DNA of 64,000 nucleotides. It comes from Novosphingobium cyanobacteriorum. GTDB taxonomy: Bacteria > Pseudomonadota > Alphaproteobacteria > Sphingomonadales > Sphingomonadaceae. A program made the position numbers and the translations under genes. Below, one piece after another: positions 17,736 to 26,044 of this stretch. Each line of letters begins with the position of its first letter. Within the stretch, counting starts at the first letter, position 1. Below the pieces are notes generated by a model that saw only the letters and a list, made by a program, of their open reading frames with translations, had not been told where the DNA came from and searched no databases. Location of the stretch: assembly GCF_029436685.1 (NCBI RefSeq), contig NZ_JAROCY010000015.1:1-64000 (forward strand), read 5' to 3'.

Positions 17736-18502
17736 TGCCCCCTGAACTGCGCCTTGCGTTTTTCCTTGAAGGCAGCGGTGCCTTCGCGAAAGTCTTCTGA
17801 CCGCACCATCAGCGGCTGCATGACCATCTCCGCGGCCAGTGCTTCCTCGTAGCTTTGGGTCTCGGCTGCCGCGAACTGTCGCTTCGACATCTTGAGCGAA
17901 AGCGTGGCGGCATTGGCCCATTCTCCGGCCAGGGCGCGGGCCCGCGTGATAACCTCGTCGGCCGGGACTACTTCGCTGACCAAACCCAGCGCGGCCGCTT
18001 CGTCGCCGGACACGAAACGACCGGAATAGACGAGTGCCTTTGCCCTGATAGGACCGAGATTCCGGGATAGGAGGTGGACCGCACCCCCATCCGGTGCCAG
18101 CCCGATATGTCGGAAGGCGAACTGGAAGCGCGTATCAGAGGCAGCCACGATGTAGTCACAGGCGAGCGCCATCGACCAACCAACCCCTACGCAGACACCT
18201 CGCACGGCCGCGATGATCGGGATGTCCGTATGGATGATCCCGCGCATCATCCGATGGAGAATCTCAACTCGTGCCATTCCATCCGCGATGCCGCCGCCAC
18301 CCATCTCGCCTACGTCCGCTCCGGCACAGAAATCGGTGCCGCCACCTGTGAGCACGACTGCCCGAACCGAGACATCGTCCTGAATCTGTTCGAACACCCG
18401 AGGGAGCTCGATCCGCATCGGTCGATCCAGCGCGTTCTTCTTCTCGGGCCGGTCAAGCGTGACCGTTGCGACGCCTGCCTCGATCTGCAGAGTGATGGGC
18501 AC
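17732..18502 (-). CDS. Enoyl-CoA hydratase/isomerase (crotonase) family protein
   Basis: This 256-residue crotonase-fold protein has the oxyanion loop GGTDFCAGADV and GLAPDGGAVHLL. Relative to rat crotonase the two catalytic Glu positions are Ser and Phe, so the exact reaction is open. A GTG start at 18502 is supported by AAGGGAG upstream and by the protein beginning at PITLQIEAG. It sits between the two DUF35/aldolase modules, 16 bp after the upstream aldolase stop, and its stop overlaps the next DUF35 start. Confidence 0.88.
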   Translation of the reverse strand: MPITLQIEAGVATVTLDRPEKKNALDRPMRIELPRVFEQIQDDVSVRAVVLTGGGTDFCAGADVGEMGGGGIADGMARVEILHRMMRGIIHTDIPIIAAVRGVCVGVGWSMALACDYIVAASDTRFQFAFRHIGLAPDGGAVHLLSRNLGPIRAKALVYSGRFVSGDEAAALGLVSEVVPADEVITRARALAGEWANAATLSLKMSKRQFAAAETQSYEEALAAEMVMQPLMVRSEDFREGTAAFKEKRKAQFRGQ

Positions 18503-18518
18503 CTTTCTCTCCCTTGCC

Positions 18519-19673
18519 TCAGACCGTTTCAGGAACGCCAAGGATGCACGTCGCCTGACTGGAAAGCGTGCCGCCGTTGCCATGTGCGAGTGCCAGCTTG
18601 GCCCCGGCGATCTGACGTTCGCCGGCTTCCCCGCGCAGTTGGCGGATTGCTTCTACCAACGTGAACAGGCCATACATGCCGGGATGGCAGAACGACAGGC
18701 CGCCGCCGTTGGTGTTGACCGGAAGACTGCCGCCGGGGCCAATCGCTCCACTTGACACGAACCTGCCGCCTTCGCCCTTGGGGCAGAAGCCAAGGTCCTC
18801 CAGAAACAGGATCGTGTTGATCGTGAACGCATCATAGAGTTCGACGACGTCGATGTCCTTCGGCGTCAGGCCTGCCTGGGCAAAAGCGCGCTCGCCCGAT
18901 TCCCGCGCGGCCGTTATGGTCAGGTCCGCGAGCTGGGCGATTTCCGTATGCCACGTCGCCGATGCCGCGCCGAGCAGGGAAACCGGTGTCTTCCGCGCAT
19001 CCTTTGCACGATCGGCACGGGTCAGCACCACAGCCGCAGCGCCATCGGTCACAAGGCAGCAATCGGCCACGTGAAGCGGATCCGCCACCAGCCGGGTGGC
19101 GAGCACGTCCTCGACCGACAGCGACCCCTGCTTGAACGCCTCGGGATTGAGGTTGGCCCATTGCCGCGCCGCAACAGCAACCGAGGCAAGCTGCTCAGAC
19201 GTAGTGCCGTATTGATGCATGTGCCGGGATGCTGCCAACGCATAGGAAGCGACCGGGTTGTTCGGCCGGTAAGGAAATTCGAACGGGGAAGGTGCCTGCG
19301 CGCTGACCAGCTTGCCAGCCCCGGTCCGCTGGTTCGAACCATAGCAGATCAGGGCGTAGTCGATCAGCCCGGCGTCCAGCGCAAGCATGGCCCATTCGGC
19401 ATGGGTGAGAAACGCCGAGCCGCCAGTACGGCTGTTGTTCGTCATCTTGGGATGGATGCCGAAGTACTCGGCGATCGTAAGTCCGGACAGGAAATCGTTC
19501 GGCAAACAGATGAACAGCCCGTCGATGTCGGACAGCTTCAGCCCTGCATCGTCGACTGCCCGACGGCCCGCCTCGGCAGCAAGCTCGATGGCGGTATAGC
19601 CCGGCGCTTCGCCGCAACCGAAGGTCGCAGCACCGACAAAGGCCGTCCTGCCGCGCAGGTCTTTCGCGCTCAT
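18519..19673 (-). CDS. Thiolase-superfamily aldolase-like protein (SCP2/Ltp2 type), copy B
   Basis: This 384-residue paralogue of the copy at 16.2-17.4 kb shares long identical blocks (such as DAFTINTILFLEDLGFCPKG and HPGMYGLFTLVEAIRQLRG). The thiolase nucleophile position is again not Cys: NNSRTGGSAF, Thr83. The shared His and Tyr of HPGMYG are kept. It probably catalyses retro-aldol cleavage of a beta-hydroxyacyl-CoA together with its own DUF35 partner, whose stop codon overlaps its ATG. The two copies may act on successive side-chain intermediates. Confidence 0.88.
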   Translation of the reverse strand: MSAKDLRGRTAFVGAATFGCGEAPGYTAIELAAEAGRRAVDDAGLKLSDIDGLFICLPNDFLSGLTIAEYFGIHPKMTNNSRTGGSAFLTHAEWAMLALDAGLIDYALICYGSNQRTGAGKLVSAQAPSPFEFPYRPNNPVASYALAASRHMHQYGTTSEQLASVAVAARQWANLNPEAFKQGSLSVEDVLATRLVADPLHVADCCLVTDGAAAVVLTRADRAKDARKTPVSLLGAASATWHTEIAQLADLTITAARESGERAFAQAGLTPKDIDVVELYDAFTINTILFLEDLGFCPKGEGGRFVSSGAIGPGGSLPVNTNGGGLSFCHPGMYGLFTLVEAIRQLRGEAGERQIAGAKLALAHGNGGTLSSQATCILGVPETV

Positions 19674-20047
19674 GCCGCTGCCTCCGGTTCGAACACCACG
19701 ATCTTGTTGTCATCCAGCCCGTCGACGATGCGGGCGCGCACGCGCATGCCGATCCTGACCTGATCGGCCTCTATGCCCTGCACGTGGCTCATCATCCGCG
19801 GGCCTTCATCCAGTTCGACGATGGCAATGCTGACGTTCGGGGCAGGCGGCTTGGCACGCTTGACCGTGACGGCATAGACTGTGCCAAGGCCGCTCGGCTC
19901 GACCCATTCAAGATCGTTAGCGCCACTGACGGGGGCGACCATGCGGGGATAGAATACCCATTCACCCGTGCTGGGCGAGCGCTGGATCATGAAGCGCCCC
20001 TCGGCGAGATGCTGGAAATAGGTTGCGGTCGGTGGTGCTTGGGTCAA
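19670..20047 (-). CDS. DUF35 OB-fold protein, copy B (no zinc-ribbon cysteines)
   Basis: This 125-residue DUF35 protein, like copy A, lacks all zinc-ribbon Cys (HLAEGRFMIQRSPSTGEWVF) but keeps LEWVEPSGLGTVYAVTV and VELDEGPRMMSHV. I chose a TTG start at 20047 because AGGAG lies 7 bp before it and the family N-terminus begins there; no ATG fits. It is the presumed partner of aldolase copy B (ATGA overlap) and follows the hydratase gene by 28 bp. That reproduces as separate genes the MaoC-DUF35 arrangement of actinobacterial ChsH2. Confidence 0.87.
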   Translation of the reverse strand: MTQAPPTATYFQHLAEGRFMIQRSPSTGEWVFYPRMVAPVSGANDLEWVEPSGLGTVYAVTVKRAKPPAPNVSIAIVELDEGPRMMSHVQGIEADQVRIGMRVRARIVDGLDDNKIVVFEPEAAA

Positions 20048-20075
20048 GCCCCGTCTCCTGCTGTCAATCGGAAGG

Positions 20076-20939
20076 TCATGGCTGGATGAATTCGGCGCGG
20101 CCACGGTCCAGAACCACCGCATCCCGCCCGAGCGCTGTGCAGCGGAACAGCACGACGCCATCCTCGTCCCACATGTCGGTGCGCAGTGTTTCGCCCGGAA
20201 ATACCGGCGAGGTAAACCTGCAATCCAGCGCCTTGAGGGCCGCAGCCTGCCCGCCGGCGCAGGCTGCTATCAACGCATAACAGGCAACGCCATACGTGCC
20301 CAGCCCGTGGAAGATGGGCCGAGCGAATCCGGCGTTGCGGGCCACTTCAGGGTCGGCGTGAAGCGGATTGTAATCCCCGCTCAGCCGGTAGATCAGGGCT
20401 GCCTGTGCGAGTGTCGGGCGAATGACCGAGCGGTCAGGTGCACGTTCGGGGATATTGACGGTCGGGAGAGGGCGTCCGGTTGCCGGTCCGCCGAACCCGC
20501 CATCACCACGACAGAACATCGACATGACCTGCGTCGATTGCAGAGCACCTGTCGCCGCATCATGCAGGTCGCGGCGAACCCGCATGATTGCGCCCCGTCC
20601 TGGGCCCTTGTCGATGATCTCATCGATGGAGTTTCTGGCAATCAGCTCGGCCTGGGGGGCAAGTGGCGCGTGGACCACCAGCGATTGTTCGCCGTGGACG
20701 ACCTGGCGGAAATCTATCCCCACAGCCGGATCGCTGATCCAGAAGCCTGGATGACCAAGCACCACCGCCATGCTCGGTAATGCCTGGATGTCCTTCTCGT
20801 AGACAAAGCGCAGTTCATCGGCGGCAAGCGGGTCGCTGCCAATGCCCAGACCCAGCGCATAGAGTGCGCTTTCCCGCCAGCCATAGCTGCACGAGATGTC
20901 GGGGAAGGCCCGGTCCATCAGCCGGTCATGATCGATCAC
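20076..20939 (-). CDS. MaoC-like hydratase 2 (MFE-2 type, double hotdog)
   Basis: This 287-residue double-hotdog (R)-specific enoyl-CoA hydratase has the hydratase-2 signature YRLSGDYNPLHADPEVAR followed by FARPIFHGLGTYG, with the Asp/Asn/His active site. The N-terminal half is the degenerate hotdog seen in peroxisomal MFE-2. A GTG start at 20939 matches the family beginning (IDHDRLMDRAFPD). It would hydrate enoyl-CoA products of the acyl-CoA dehydrogenases and feed the adjacent DUF35/aldolase pair. A 7-codon ORF with a good ribosome site overlaps its start. Confidence 0.9.
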   Translation of the reverse strand: MIDHDRLMDRAFPDISCSYGWRESALYALGLGIGSDPLAADELRFVYEKDIQALPSMAVVLGHPGFWISDPAVGIDFRQVVHGEQSLVVHAPLAPQAELIARNSIDEIIDKGPGRGAIMRVRRDLHDAATGALQSTQVMSMFCRGDGGFGGPATGRPLPTVNIPERAPDRSVIRPTLAQAALIYRLSGDYNPLHADPEVARNAGFARPIFHGLGTYGVACYALIAACAGGQAAALKALDCRFTSPVFPGETLRTDMWDEDGVVLFRCTALGRDAVVLDRGRAEFIQP

Positions 20940-20959
20940 CGAAACACCACTCCCGCCAT
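20937..20959 (-). promoter_or_regulatory. Short leader ORF overlapping the hydratase-2 start
   Basis: An ATG preceded by AAGGAG opens a 7-codon frame (MAGVVFR) whose TGA overlaps the GTG start of the hydratase gene (GTGA). It could couple translation of the weak GTG start. Alternatively it marks a small frameshift at the gene's 5' end. Confidence 0.4.
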
Positions 20960-21053
20960 GCCCTCTCCTTGCTCGATGCTCTAGGACACGCCCGGACTTG
21001 CGCAACCACGTCGTCCGTAAATCACATATATGCGCTGCCGGGGCGCTATCTGT

Positions 21054-21818
21054 TCAATACGGAAACTGCACTGCGAGCGCGCCGTCGATGGCCAATACTG
21101 CCCCTGCCACGAAGCTTGCCGGGGCCGATACGAGGAAGGCGATGCCGGCCGCAATCTCCTCGGGTCGCCCCCAGCGGCCCAGGGGGATGGCGCTGGTCAC
21201 CCTTGCGGCCTCTGCCGGATGGGCCTGGCGGTAGGTTTCCGTACCTTCAGTCATGATCGAACCGACCTGGAGCGTGTTCACCCTGATACCCTTGGGTGCG
21301 CCTTCGACCGCGGCCACGGCATTGAGATGGTTGAGCGCAGCTTTTGACGAAGCATAGCTGCTCGACATCGTCTGGGCCCGCACACCCATGATCGAAGTGA
21401 CGTTAACGATTGCCCCGCCACCTTGCCGCTCCATGATGGGGAACACCGTCCGCATGGAAGCGAAAGGGGCGAATACGTTCAGCCTGTATGCTTCGGCAAA
21501 GGCTTCGTCGCTTAATGCCTCGATCGGCGCGAATTGGCCCGCACCCGCATTGTTGACCAGGATTTGAATGGCACCGTGGCGCGCGGCTACTTCCTCCAAG
21601 GCAGTGGCATAGGCAGGGCTGTCGCACACGTCGATTGCTATCGCCTCGACTGAACCTTCGGCAGCGATTGCTGCCCGGGCCTCTTCAAGCACGTCAGGAC
21701 GGCGCGCCATCATTACCACGTGCGCCCCTTCCTGCGCCAGCAGGCGGGCCGTAGCCCGTCCGATGCCGTTGCTGGCGCCGGTCACCACTGCGATCTTGCC
21801 TGTCAAGCCCAGGTCCAT
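21054..21818 (-). CDS. Short-chain dehydrogenase/reductase
   Basis: This 254-residue SDR has TGASNGIG, NNAGAG, the catalytic Ser of VTSIMG, and YASSK. The end SFVAGAVLAIDGALAVQFPY is typical of the class. Of two nearby ATGs I prefer 21818, which has AGGAG at 8 bp; the one 6 bp upstream would sit almost on that site. It lies between the iron-type alcohol dehydrogenase and hydratase-2 genes on one strand. The substrate is unknown, probably a hydroxy intermediate of the pathway. Confidence 0.9.
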   Translation of the reverse strand: MDLGLTGKIAVVTGASNGIGRATARLLAQEGAHVVMMARRPDVLEEARAAIAAEGSVEAIAIDVCDSPAYATALEEVAARHGAIQILVNNAGAGQFAPIEALSDEAFAEAYRLNVFAPFASMRTVFPIMERQGGGAIVNVTSIMGVRAQTMSSSYASSKAALNHLNAVAAVEGAPKGIRVNTLQVGSIMTEGTETYRQAHPAEAARVTSAIPLGRWGRPEEIAAGIAFLVSAPASFVAGAVLAIDGALAVQFPY

Positions 21819-21891
21819 ACCCATCTCTCCTGAATGAAACTGCGCCCAACACCTTTGCCCAGCCGGGTATGCCGGCCCCATCTGTGCCCGG

Positions 21892-22956
21892 CTAGCGCGA
21901 CCCGAGGGATTCGACCTGACGCAGCGCAATGACGACATCCCTGTGCGTCAGCGGTCTTTCGACATTGCCGATATGCGGGCTGTTCATGATTGCAGCGGCG
22001 ATCTCGTCCAGATCGATTTCGGAAACATCCACCACCCCAAGTTCGGCTAGGGTCGTAGGCAGCCCCACATCGCGCAGGAACTCGGCAAGATCCATCAGTG
22101 CCTCGCCCTGTTGACCATCGACGGCCAACTGCACCAAGGTGCCATAGGCGACATGCTCGCCATGCAACCGGTCCTTCGCATTGCGAAGAGTCATGAGCCC
22201 GCGGGTGGTGGAATGGGCGATGGAGAGGCCACCATTCTCGAAGGCCATCGCGCTCAGCAGCACCGACGCCTCGATCGTGGCTTCCAGATCCTCGGTTACC
22301 TCATTCCGCTCTGCTGCGGCCATTCCTGCCACCGCATGTTCGCGCAGCATGAGATAGGCCGCATTGGCGATGGCGCGGGCGGAGTGTGTCGGGCGCGTAC
22401 CATGCTTGGTCAGGCCTCCCCCCGCCCAGCAGCCTTCTCCCTCGAACTTCTTGGCTATGGCATCGCCGATTCCAGCGCGCAGGAACCGGGGGGGAGCTCC
22501 GGCGATCACCGCCGTATCCACAACCACGGCGGCGGGATTGGCAGGCATCTGGTCAACGCGCGTCAGGCGGTGGGCATCGTCGTAGATTGCGATGCCCCTG
22601 CTGGCTGGTCCATCAGTGGATGCGATGGTGGGCACCGAAATCATCGGGATGCCCAACTTCAGTGCGACTGCCTTGCCTGCGTCTAGGGCCTTGCCACCGC
22701 CCACCGCAACGATAACGCCCGCGTGACCGATTTCCATGGCAACCGCAGCGATATTGGCATCGGTCACTTCGCCTGCGAATTCTGCAATGGCAACGGTGCC
22801 ATCAAAGCCCGCTTCCAGCGCTACACCAACCAGCGGTCTCACCAGGGCGTCAATGACAATGGCCGGTGGGCTGCCGATGCGGGTCGCGATCTCCCCGACC
22901 TTCGCGATCGTGCCCGGCCCCTGGACATAGAGCGGGGTCGAGGCGAATATGCGCAT
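21892..22956 (-). CDS. Iron-containing (GldA-like) NAD-dependent alcohol dehydrogenase
   Basis: This 354-residue group III alcohol dehydrogenase resembles glycerol dehydrogenase. It has the NAD motif GGGKALDAGKA, VPTIASTDGPAS, and metal ligands in GIGDAIAKKFE (Asp), SIAHSTTRGL (His) and HGEHVAYGTL (His). I chose the ATG at 22956 for its AAGGA at 9 bp and the family N-terminus MRIFASTPLYVQGPG. It may oxidise a small polyol or a primary alcohol generated by side-chain oxidation. It is divergent from the second dehydrogenase pair. Confidence 0.88.
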   Translation of the reverse strand: MRIFASTPLYVQGPGTIAKVGEIATRIGSPPAIVIDALVRPLVGVALEAGFDGTVAIAEFAGEVTDANIAAVAMEIGHAGVIVAVGGGKALDAGKAVALKLGIPMISVPTIASTDGPASRGIAIYDDAHRLTRVDQMPANPAAVVVDTAVIAGAPPRFLRAGIGDAIAKKFEGEGCWAGGGLTKHGTRPTHSARAIANAAYLMLREHAVAGMAAAERNEVTEDLEATIEASVLLSAMAFENGGLSIAHSTTRGLMTLRNAKDRLHGEHVAYGTLVQLAVDGQQGEALMDLAEFLRDVGLPTTLAELGVVDVSEIDLDEIAAAIMNSPHIGNVERPLTHRDVVIALRQVESLGSR

Positions 22957-23182
22957 GGGCTGACATCCTTGGTGCTCTTGAGCGCTTGCATGACGCTTGC
23001 GGTGTCGTTGCGCAATCGCGACTGTCCCCAATTCATCCACATGATGCCCGCCAGCAGGGTTTCGCATCTGGACAGGCCCTGACTCCGGGGAGAATTGCGA
23101 ATGTGATGTGTCTGGGGCGGGCTGGCACGGGCCAGACTTGGCAGATAAATGCGATGCAGACCTTAGTTGAGGACAGTGCCGA
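22957..23182. promoter_or_regulatory. Divergent promoter region (alcohol dehydrogenase / ACAD pair 2)
   Basis: This 226-bp region separates the leftward alcohol dehydrogenase operon from the rightward dehydrogenase pair. A weak dyad CTGGC-N4-GCCAG lies near the rightward side, followed by an AT-rich GATAAAT. No firm promoter assignment is possible by eye. Confidence 0.45.
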
Positions 23183-24397
23183 ATGGATTTCCAGCCCGAT
23201 CCCCAAATGCTGCAGTTCCGCAATGAAGTGCGCACGTGGATTCGCGAGAATCTCCCGGAGCACATCCGGAGGCGAGCATGGCGCGACTACCATGTCGATC
23301 GGGAAGGCATTCGTGAATGGATGAAGATCCTGCATGCCAAGGGCTGGTCCGCGCCGCATTGGCCAAAAGAATACGGCGGTCCCGGCTGGACCCCGATCCA
23401 GAACTTCATTTTCCACGAGGAGCTGCGCGCAGCAGGCGCGCCGGTGCTGGATCGGGGGGGGCTAGAGCTGGTCGGTCCCGTGATCTACACTTATGGTAAC
23501 GAAGAGCAGAAGGCACGGTTTCTGCCCCCCATCCTGTCTGGCGACATATGGTGGGGGCAGGGCTTTTCCGAACCGGGTGCTGGGTCGGACCTCGTATCAC
23601 TTAAGACCCGGGCTGATTACGATCCGGCCACAGACGAGTATGTCGTCAACGGAACCAAAATTTGGACATCTGACGCCCAGCATGCCGACATGATGTTCAC
23701 TTTGGTGCGCACCGATCAGGACGCAAAGCCGCAGCGTGGCATCTCCTTCCTGATGATCGATCTGAAAGCCCCCGGTGTCGAACGCCGTCCGATCTACACG
23801 ATCGACGAGGGGCTGACCGTCAATCAGTTCTTTTTCGATGACGTTCGCGTCCCTGCCAACAACCTGATCGGCGAGGCCGGCCGGGGTTGGAGTTATGCCA
23901 AGTTCCTGCTGACCAACGAGCGTACCATGTCGGCCGAGGTGCCACATTCCGAACGTGACCTGATCCAGCTCGAACGCATTGCGCGTACGGTGACGAAGAA
24001 CGGTCGAGCGGTGATTGAAGACCCGCTGTTCCAGGCCAAGCTATCGCGGTTGTCGATCGATCTGACCGCACTGAAATGGGCGGTCATGCGGGTTCTCTAT
24101 GCCGCCCATGGCGATACGCGCCTTGATTCTGTAGCATCCGTGCTGAAACTCCGGGGTGCAGAATTGCGCCAGCGGACAGCGGAGCTGGCAGCAGAGGCGC
24201 TGGGCGATCATGGCTTGGCCGTAGTCCACGACCCTGACAACCATGACCACGTCAAGAATGACGGCCTCGCACCCGACATCATCGAGGACGGCTACGGCAT
24301 CACGCACAAGTGCATGTATCGGCGCACCACCACGATCTACGGCGGCAGCAACGAGATCCAGCGCAACATAATCGCCAAGGCAATCCTCGGACTCTGA
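23183..24397 (+). CDS. Acyl-CoA dehydrogenase, catalytic subunit, pair 2
   Basis: This 404-residue protein has GFSEPGAGSDLVS in the middle domain and IYGGSNEIQRNIIAKAILG at the C-terminus. The MCAD-type base position is Gly, but Glu246 in TNERTM occupies the helix-G site used by isovaleryl-CoA and steroid dehydrogenases. It forms the large half of a gene pair, with the small subunit starting 15 bp downstream. It probably introduces a double bond in a bulky or branched acyl-CoA. Confidence 0.93.
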   Translation: MDFQPDPQMLQFRNEVRTWIRENLPEHIRRRAWRDYHVDREGIREWMKILHAKGWSAPHWPKEYGGPGWTPIQNFIFHEELRAAGAPVLDRGGLELVGPVIYTYGNEEQKARFLPPILSGDIWWGQGFSEPGAGSDLVSLKTRADYDPATDEYVVNGTKIWTSDAQHADMMFTLVRTDQDAKPQRGISFLMIDLKAPGVERRPIYTIDEGLTVNQFFFDDVRVPANNLIGEAGRGWSYAKFLLTNERTMSAEVPHSERDLIQLERIARTVTKNGRAVIEDPLFQAKLSRLSIDLTALKWAVMRVLYAAHGDTRLDSVASVLKLRGAELRQRTAELAAEALGDHGLAVVHDPDNHDHVKNDGLAPDIIEDGYGITHKCMYRRTTTIYGGSNEIQRNIIAKAILGL

Positions 24398-24412
24398 AAG
24401 ACGGATAGGAAG

Positions 24413-25537
24413 ATGGACTTCAATCTCACCACCGAACAGGAAGCTCTATCCGATAGCGTCCGCCGCTTTGTCGAACGCGACTACGGCTTCGACAAGCGTC
24501 GCGCGATCATGGACAGCGCCGACGGGATCAGTGCAGAAATCTGGAACAAGATGGCCGAGCTGGGGTGGTTCGGGGCGGGGCTTTCCGAGGATGCCGGCGG
24601 GTTTGGCGGCGGAGCAGTTGAGAACGCTCTGATTGCCGAAGGGTTGGGCCGGGGGCTCGTGGTCGAACCATTCATCGCCAACGCGGTGCTTACACTCCAG
24701 ACGCTGGCTGCTCTCGGGCCTTTCGAAGGGCGCGAGGTGCTGGTCGAAGGGATCGTGGCAGGCACGCACAAGGCGGTCTTGGCGCATGGCGAAGCCGACG
24801 CGCGCGGGAATCCGCGCATTGTCGCTACCAAGGCCACGAAGGCGGACGGCAGCTGGTCGTTGAGCGGTGCCAAATCGCTCGTTTTGGGTGCGCCGTCGGC
24901 TGACACGCTGATCGTTTCCGCGCGTACCGGACCGGGTGACGGTGACATCTCGCTTTTCCGGGTGGACCCTGCCGCGGCGGGGCTTTCGGCCAATGTCTAT
25001 CGCCTGCTCGACAACAGCCGGGTATCCGATCTGAAGCTGGACGGTGTGGTCGGAACGTTGATCGGGCCAGAAGGCGGGGCACTGTCTGCCATCGAGGCCG
25101 GGATCGACCACGCCACCGTTACTCTCTGTGCCGAAGCGGTTGGAGCCATGGACACGGCTCTATTCATGACGCGCGACTATCTGAAGACCCGTCAGCAATT
25201 CGGTCAGCCGATTGGTAATTTTCAGGCTCTCCAGCATCGCATGGCGGACATGCTGGTCGAACTGGAACTGGCCCGCTCGATGGTTTTCCAGGGATTGGCT
25301 GCCTTGGTAGAAGGCGATGCAGACCAGCGCCGTCGCGGGGTTTCTGCCTCCAAGGTCATGATTGGCGACGCTGGATTGTTTGTCGGTCGGCAGTCGATCC
25401 AGTTGCACGGCGGCATCGGCATGACCGAGGAGTATGCAATCGGTCATTATTACCGTCGTCTTTTCGTCATCGCCGGGCTGTTTGGCAATGCCGACATCCA
25501 TCTCGTCCGCTACGGTGATCTCAGCTGGGCAGCCTGA
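24413..25537 (+). CDS. Acyl-CoA dehydrogenase, small (non-catalytic) subunit, pair 2
   Basis: This 374-residue partner of the preceding dehydrogenase has the FAD-contact motif QLHGGIGMTEEY near the C-terminus and RQQFGQPIGNFQALQH. At the catalytic helix-G position it reads GIDHATVTL, lacking Glu. That fits a structural/cofactor subunit of an alpha2beta2 enzyme. AGGAAG precedes the ATG. Its 3' end overlaps the convergent limonene-epoxide-hydrolase-like gene by 17 bp. Confidence 0.92.
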   Translation: MDFNLTTEQEALSDSVRRFVERDYGFDKRRAIMDSADGISAEIWNKMAELGWFGAGLSEDAGGFGGGAVENALIAEGLGRGLVVEPFIANAVLTLQTLAALGPFEGREVLVEGIVAGTHKAVLAHGEADARGNPRIVATKATKADGSWSLSGAKSLVLGAPSADTLIVSARTGPGDGDISLFRVDPAAAGLSANVYRLLDNSRVSDLKLDGVVGTLIGPEGGALSAIEAGIDHATVTLCAEAVGAMDTALFMTRDYLKTRQQFGQPIGNFQALQHRMADMLVELELARSMVFQGLAALVEGDADQRRRGVSASKVMIGDAGLFVGRQSIQLHGGIGMTEEYAIGHYYRRLFVIAGLFGNADIHLVRYGDLSWAA

Positions 25538-25937
25538 TCAGGGCGCCCGGCCCATCATACGGCGGATTGATCGCTGAGGTGTCGAAGTAATCGCGCCAGG
25601 CGATGATCTTGCCGTCACGCAGATCGAACGCGCCCATGACCGGGGTGGTGATAAGGACATCGCCCCTTCCATCCACCATGTCATCGACGCGTTCGGTCAG
25701 AACCGTATTGCCGAAGCTGGCAATGGCGTGTGTACGAACGACAATCCAGCCGCCGCCTGTCATGGTGGAATAGTGTCTGACGAAGTCGAGAATTGCCTCA
25801 AGCCCGACGGATTTCGACATCCCGATATTCTCGTAAACCGCATCATCGGCGAAGAATGTCGTCACGCCTCGCTCCCAACCCTCGGGTGAATCCCAAGTGG
25901 CGAGAAACGCGGTTACGACCTCTATCGGGTCCTGCAT
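25521..25937 (-). CDS. Limonene-1,2-epoxide hydrolase family protein
   Basis: This 138-residue NTF2-fold protein has the complete LEH active-site pattern: Tyr35-x-Asn37, Arg83-x-Asp85 (TERVD), and Asp116 (WRDYFD). The 31-residue spacing between the two Asp equals that of the Rhodococcus enzyme's Asp101/Asp132. It should open an epoxide by general acid/base catalysis in one step. I chose the ATG at 25937, which starts the family sequence MQDPIEVVTAF. It is the second, unrelated epoxide hydrolase in the cluster and supports an epoxide intermediate. Confidence 0.88.
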   Translation of the reverse strand: MQDPIEVVTAFLATWDSPEGWERGVTTFFADDAVYENIGMSKSVGLEAILDFVRHYSTMTGGGWIVVRTHAIASFGNTVLTERVDDMVDGRGDVLITTPVMGAFDLRDGKIIAWRDYFDTSAINPPYDGPGALIRLPS

Positions 25938-26044
25938 GATCCTGATCTTTACCTCGTCCGTAAAATGTTTCCCCGGGGAAACATCCCATGACATGCGCAA
26001 GCAGGCAAAGCCACTCCTGACTAGCGACTATGCCTGCTGGCCAT

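Noticed and set aside
16204..19673. Ordinary acetyl-CoA acetyltransferases (thiolases)
   Set aside because: The nucleophilic Cys position is Val or Thr in both, and they pair with DUF35 proteins, so thiolysis is unlikely.
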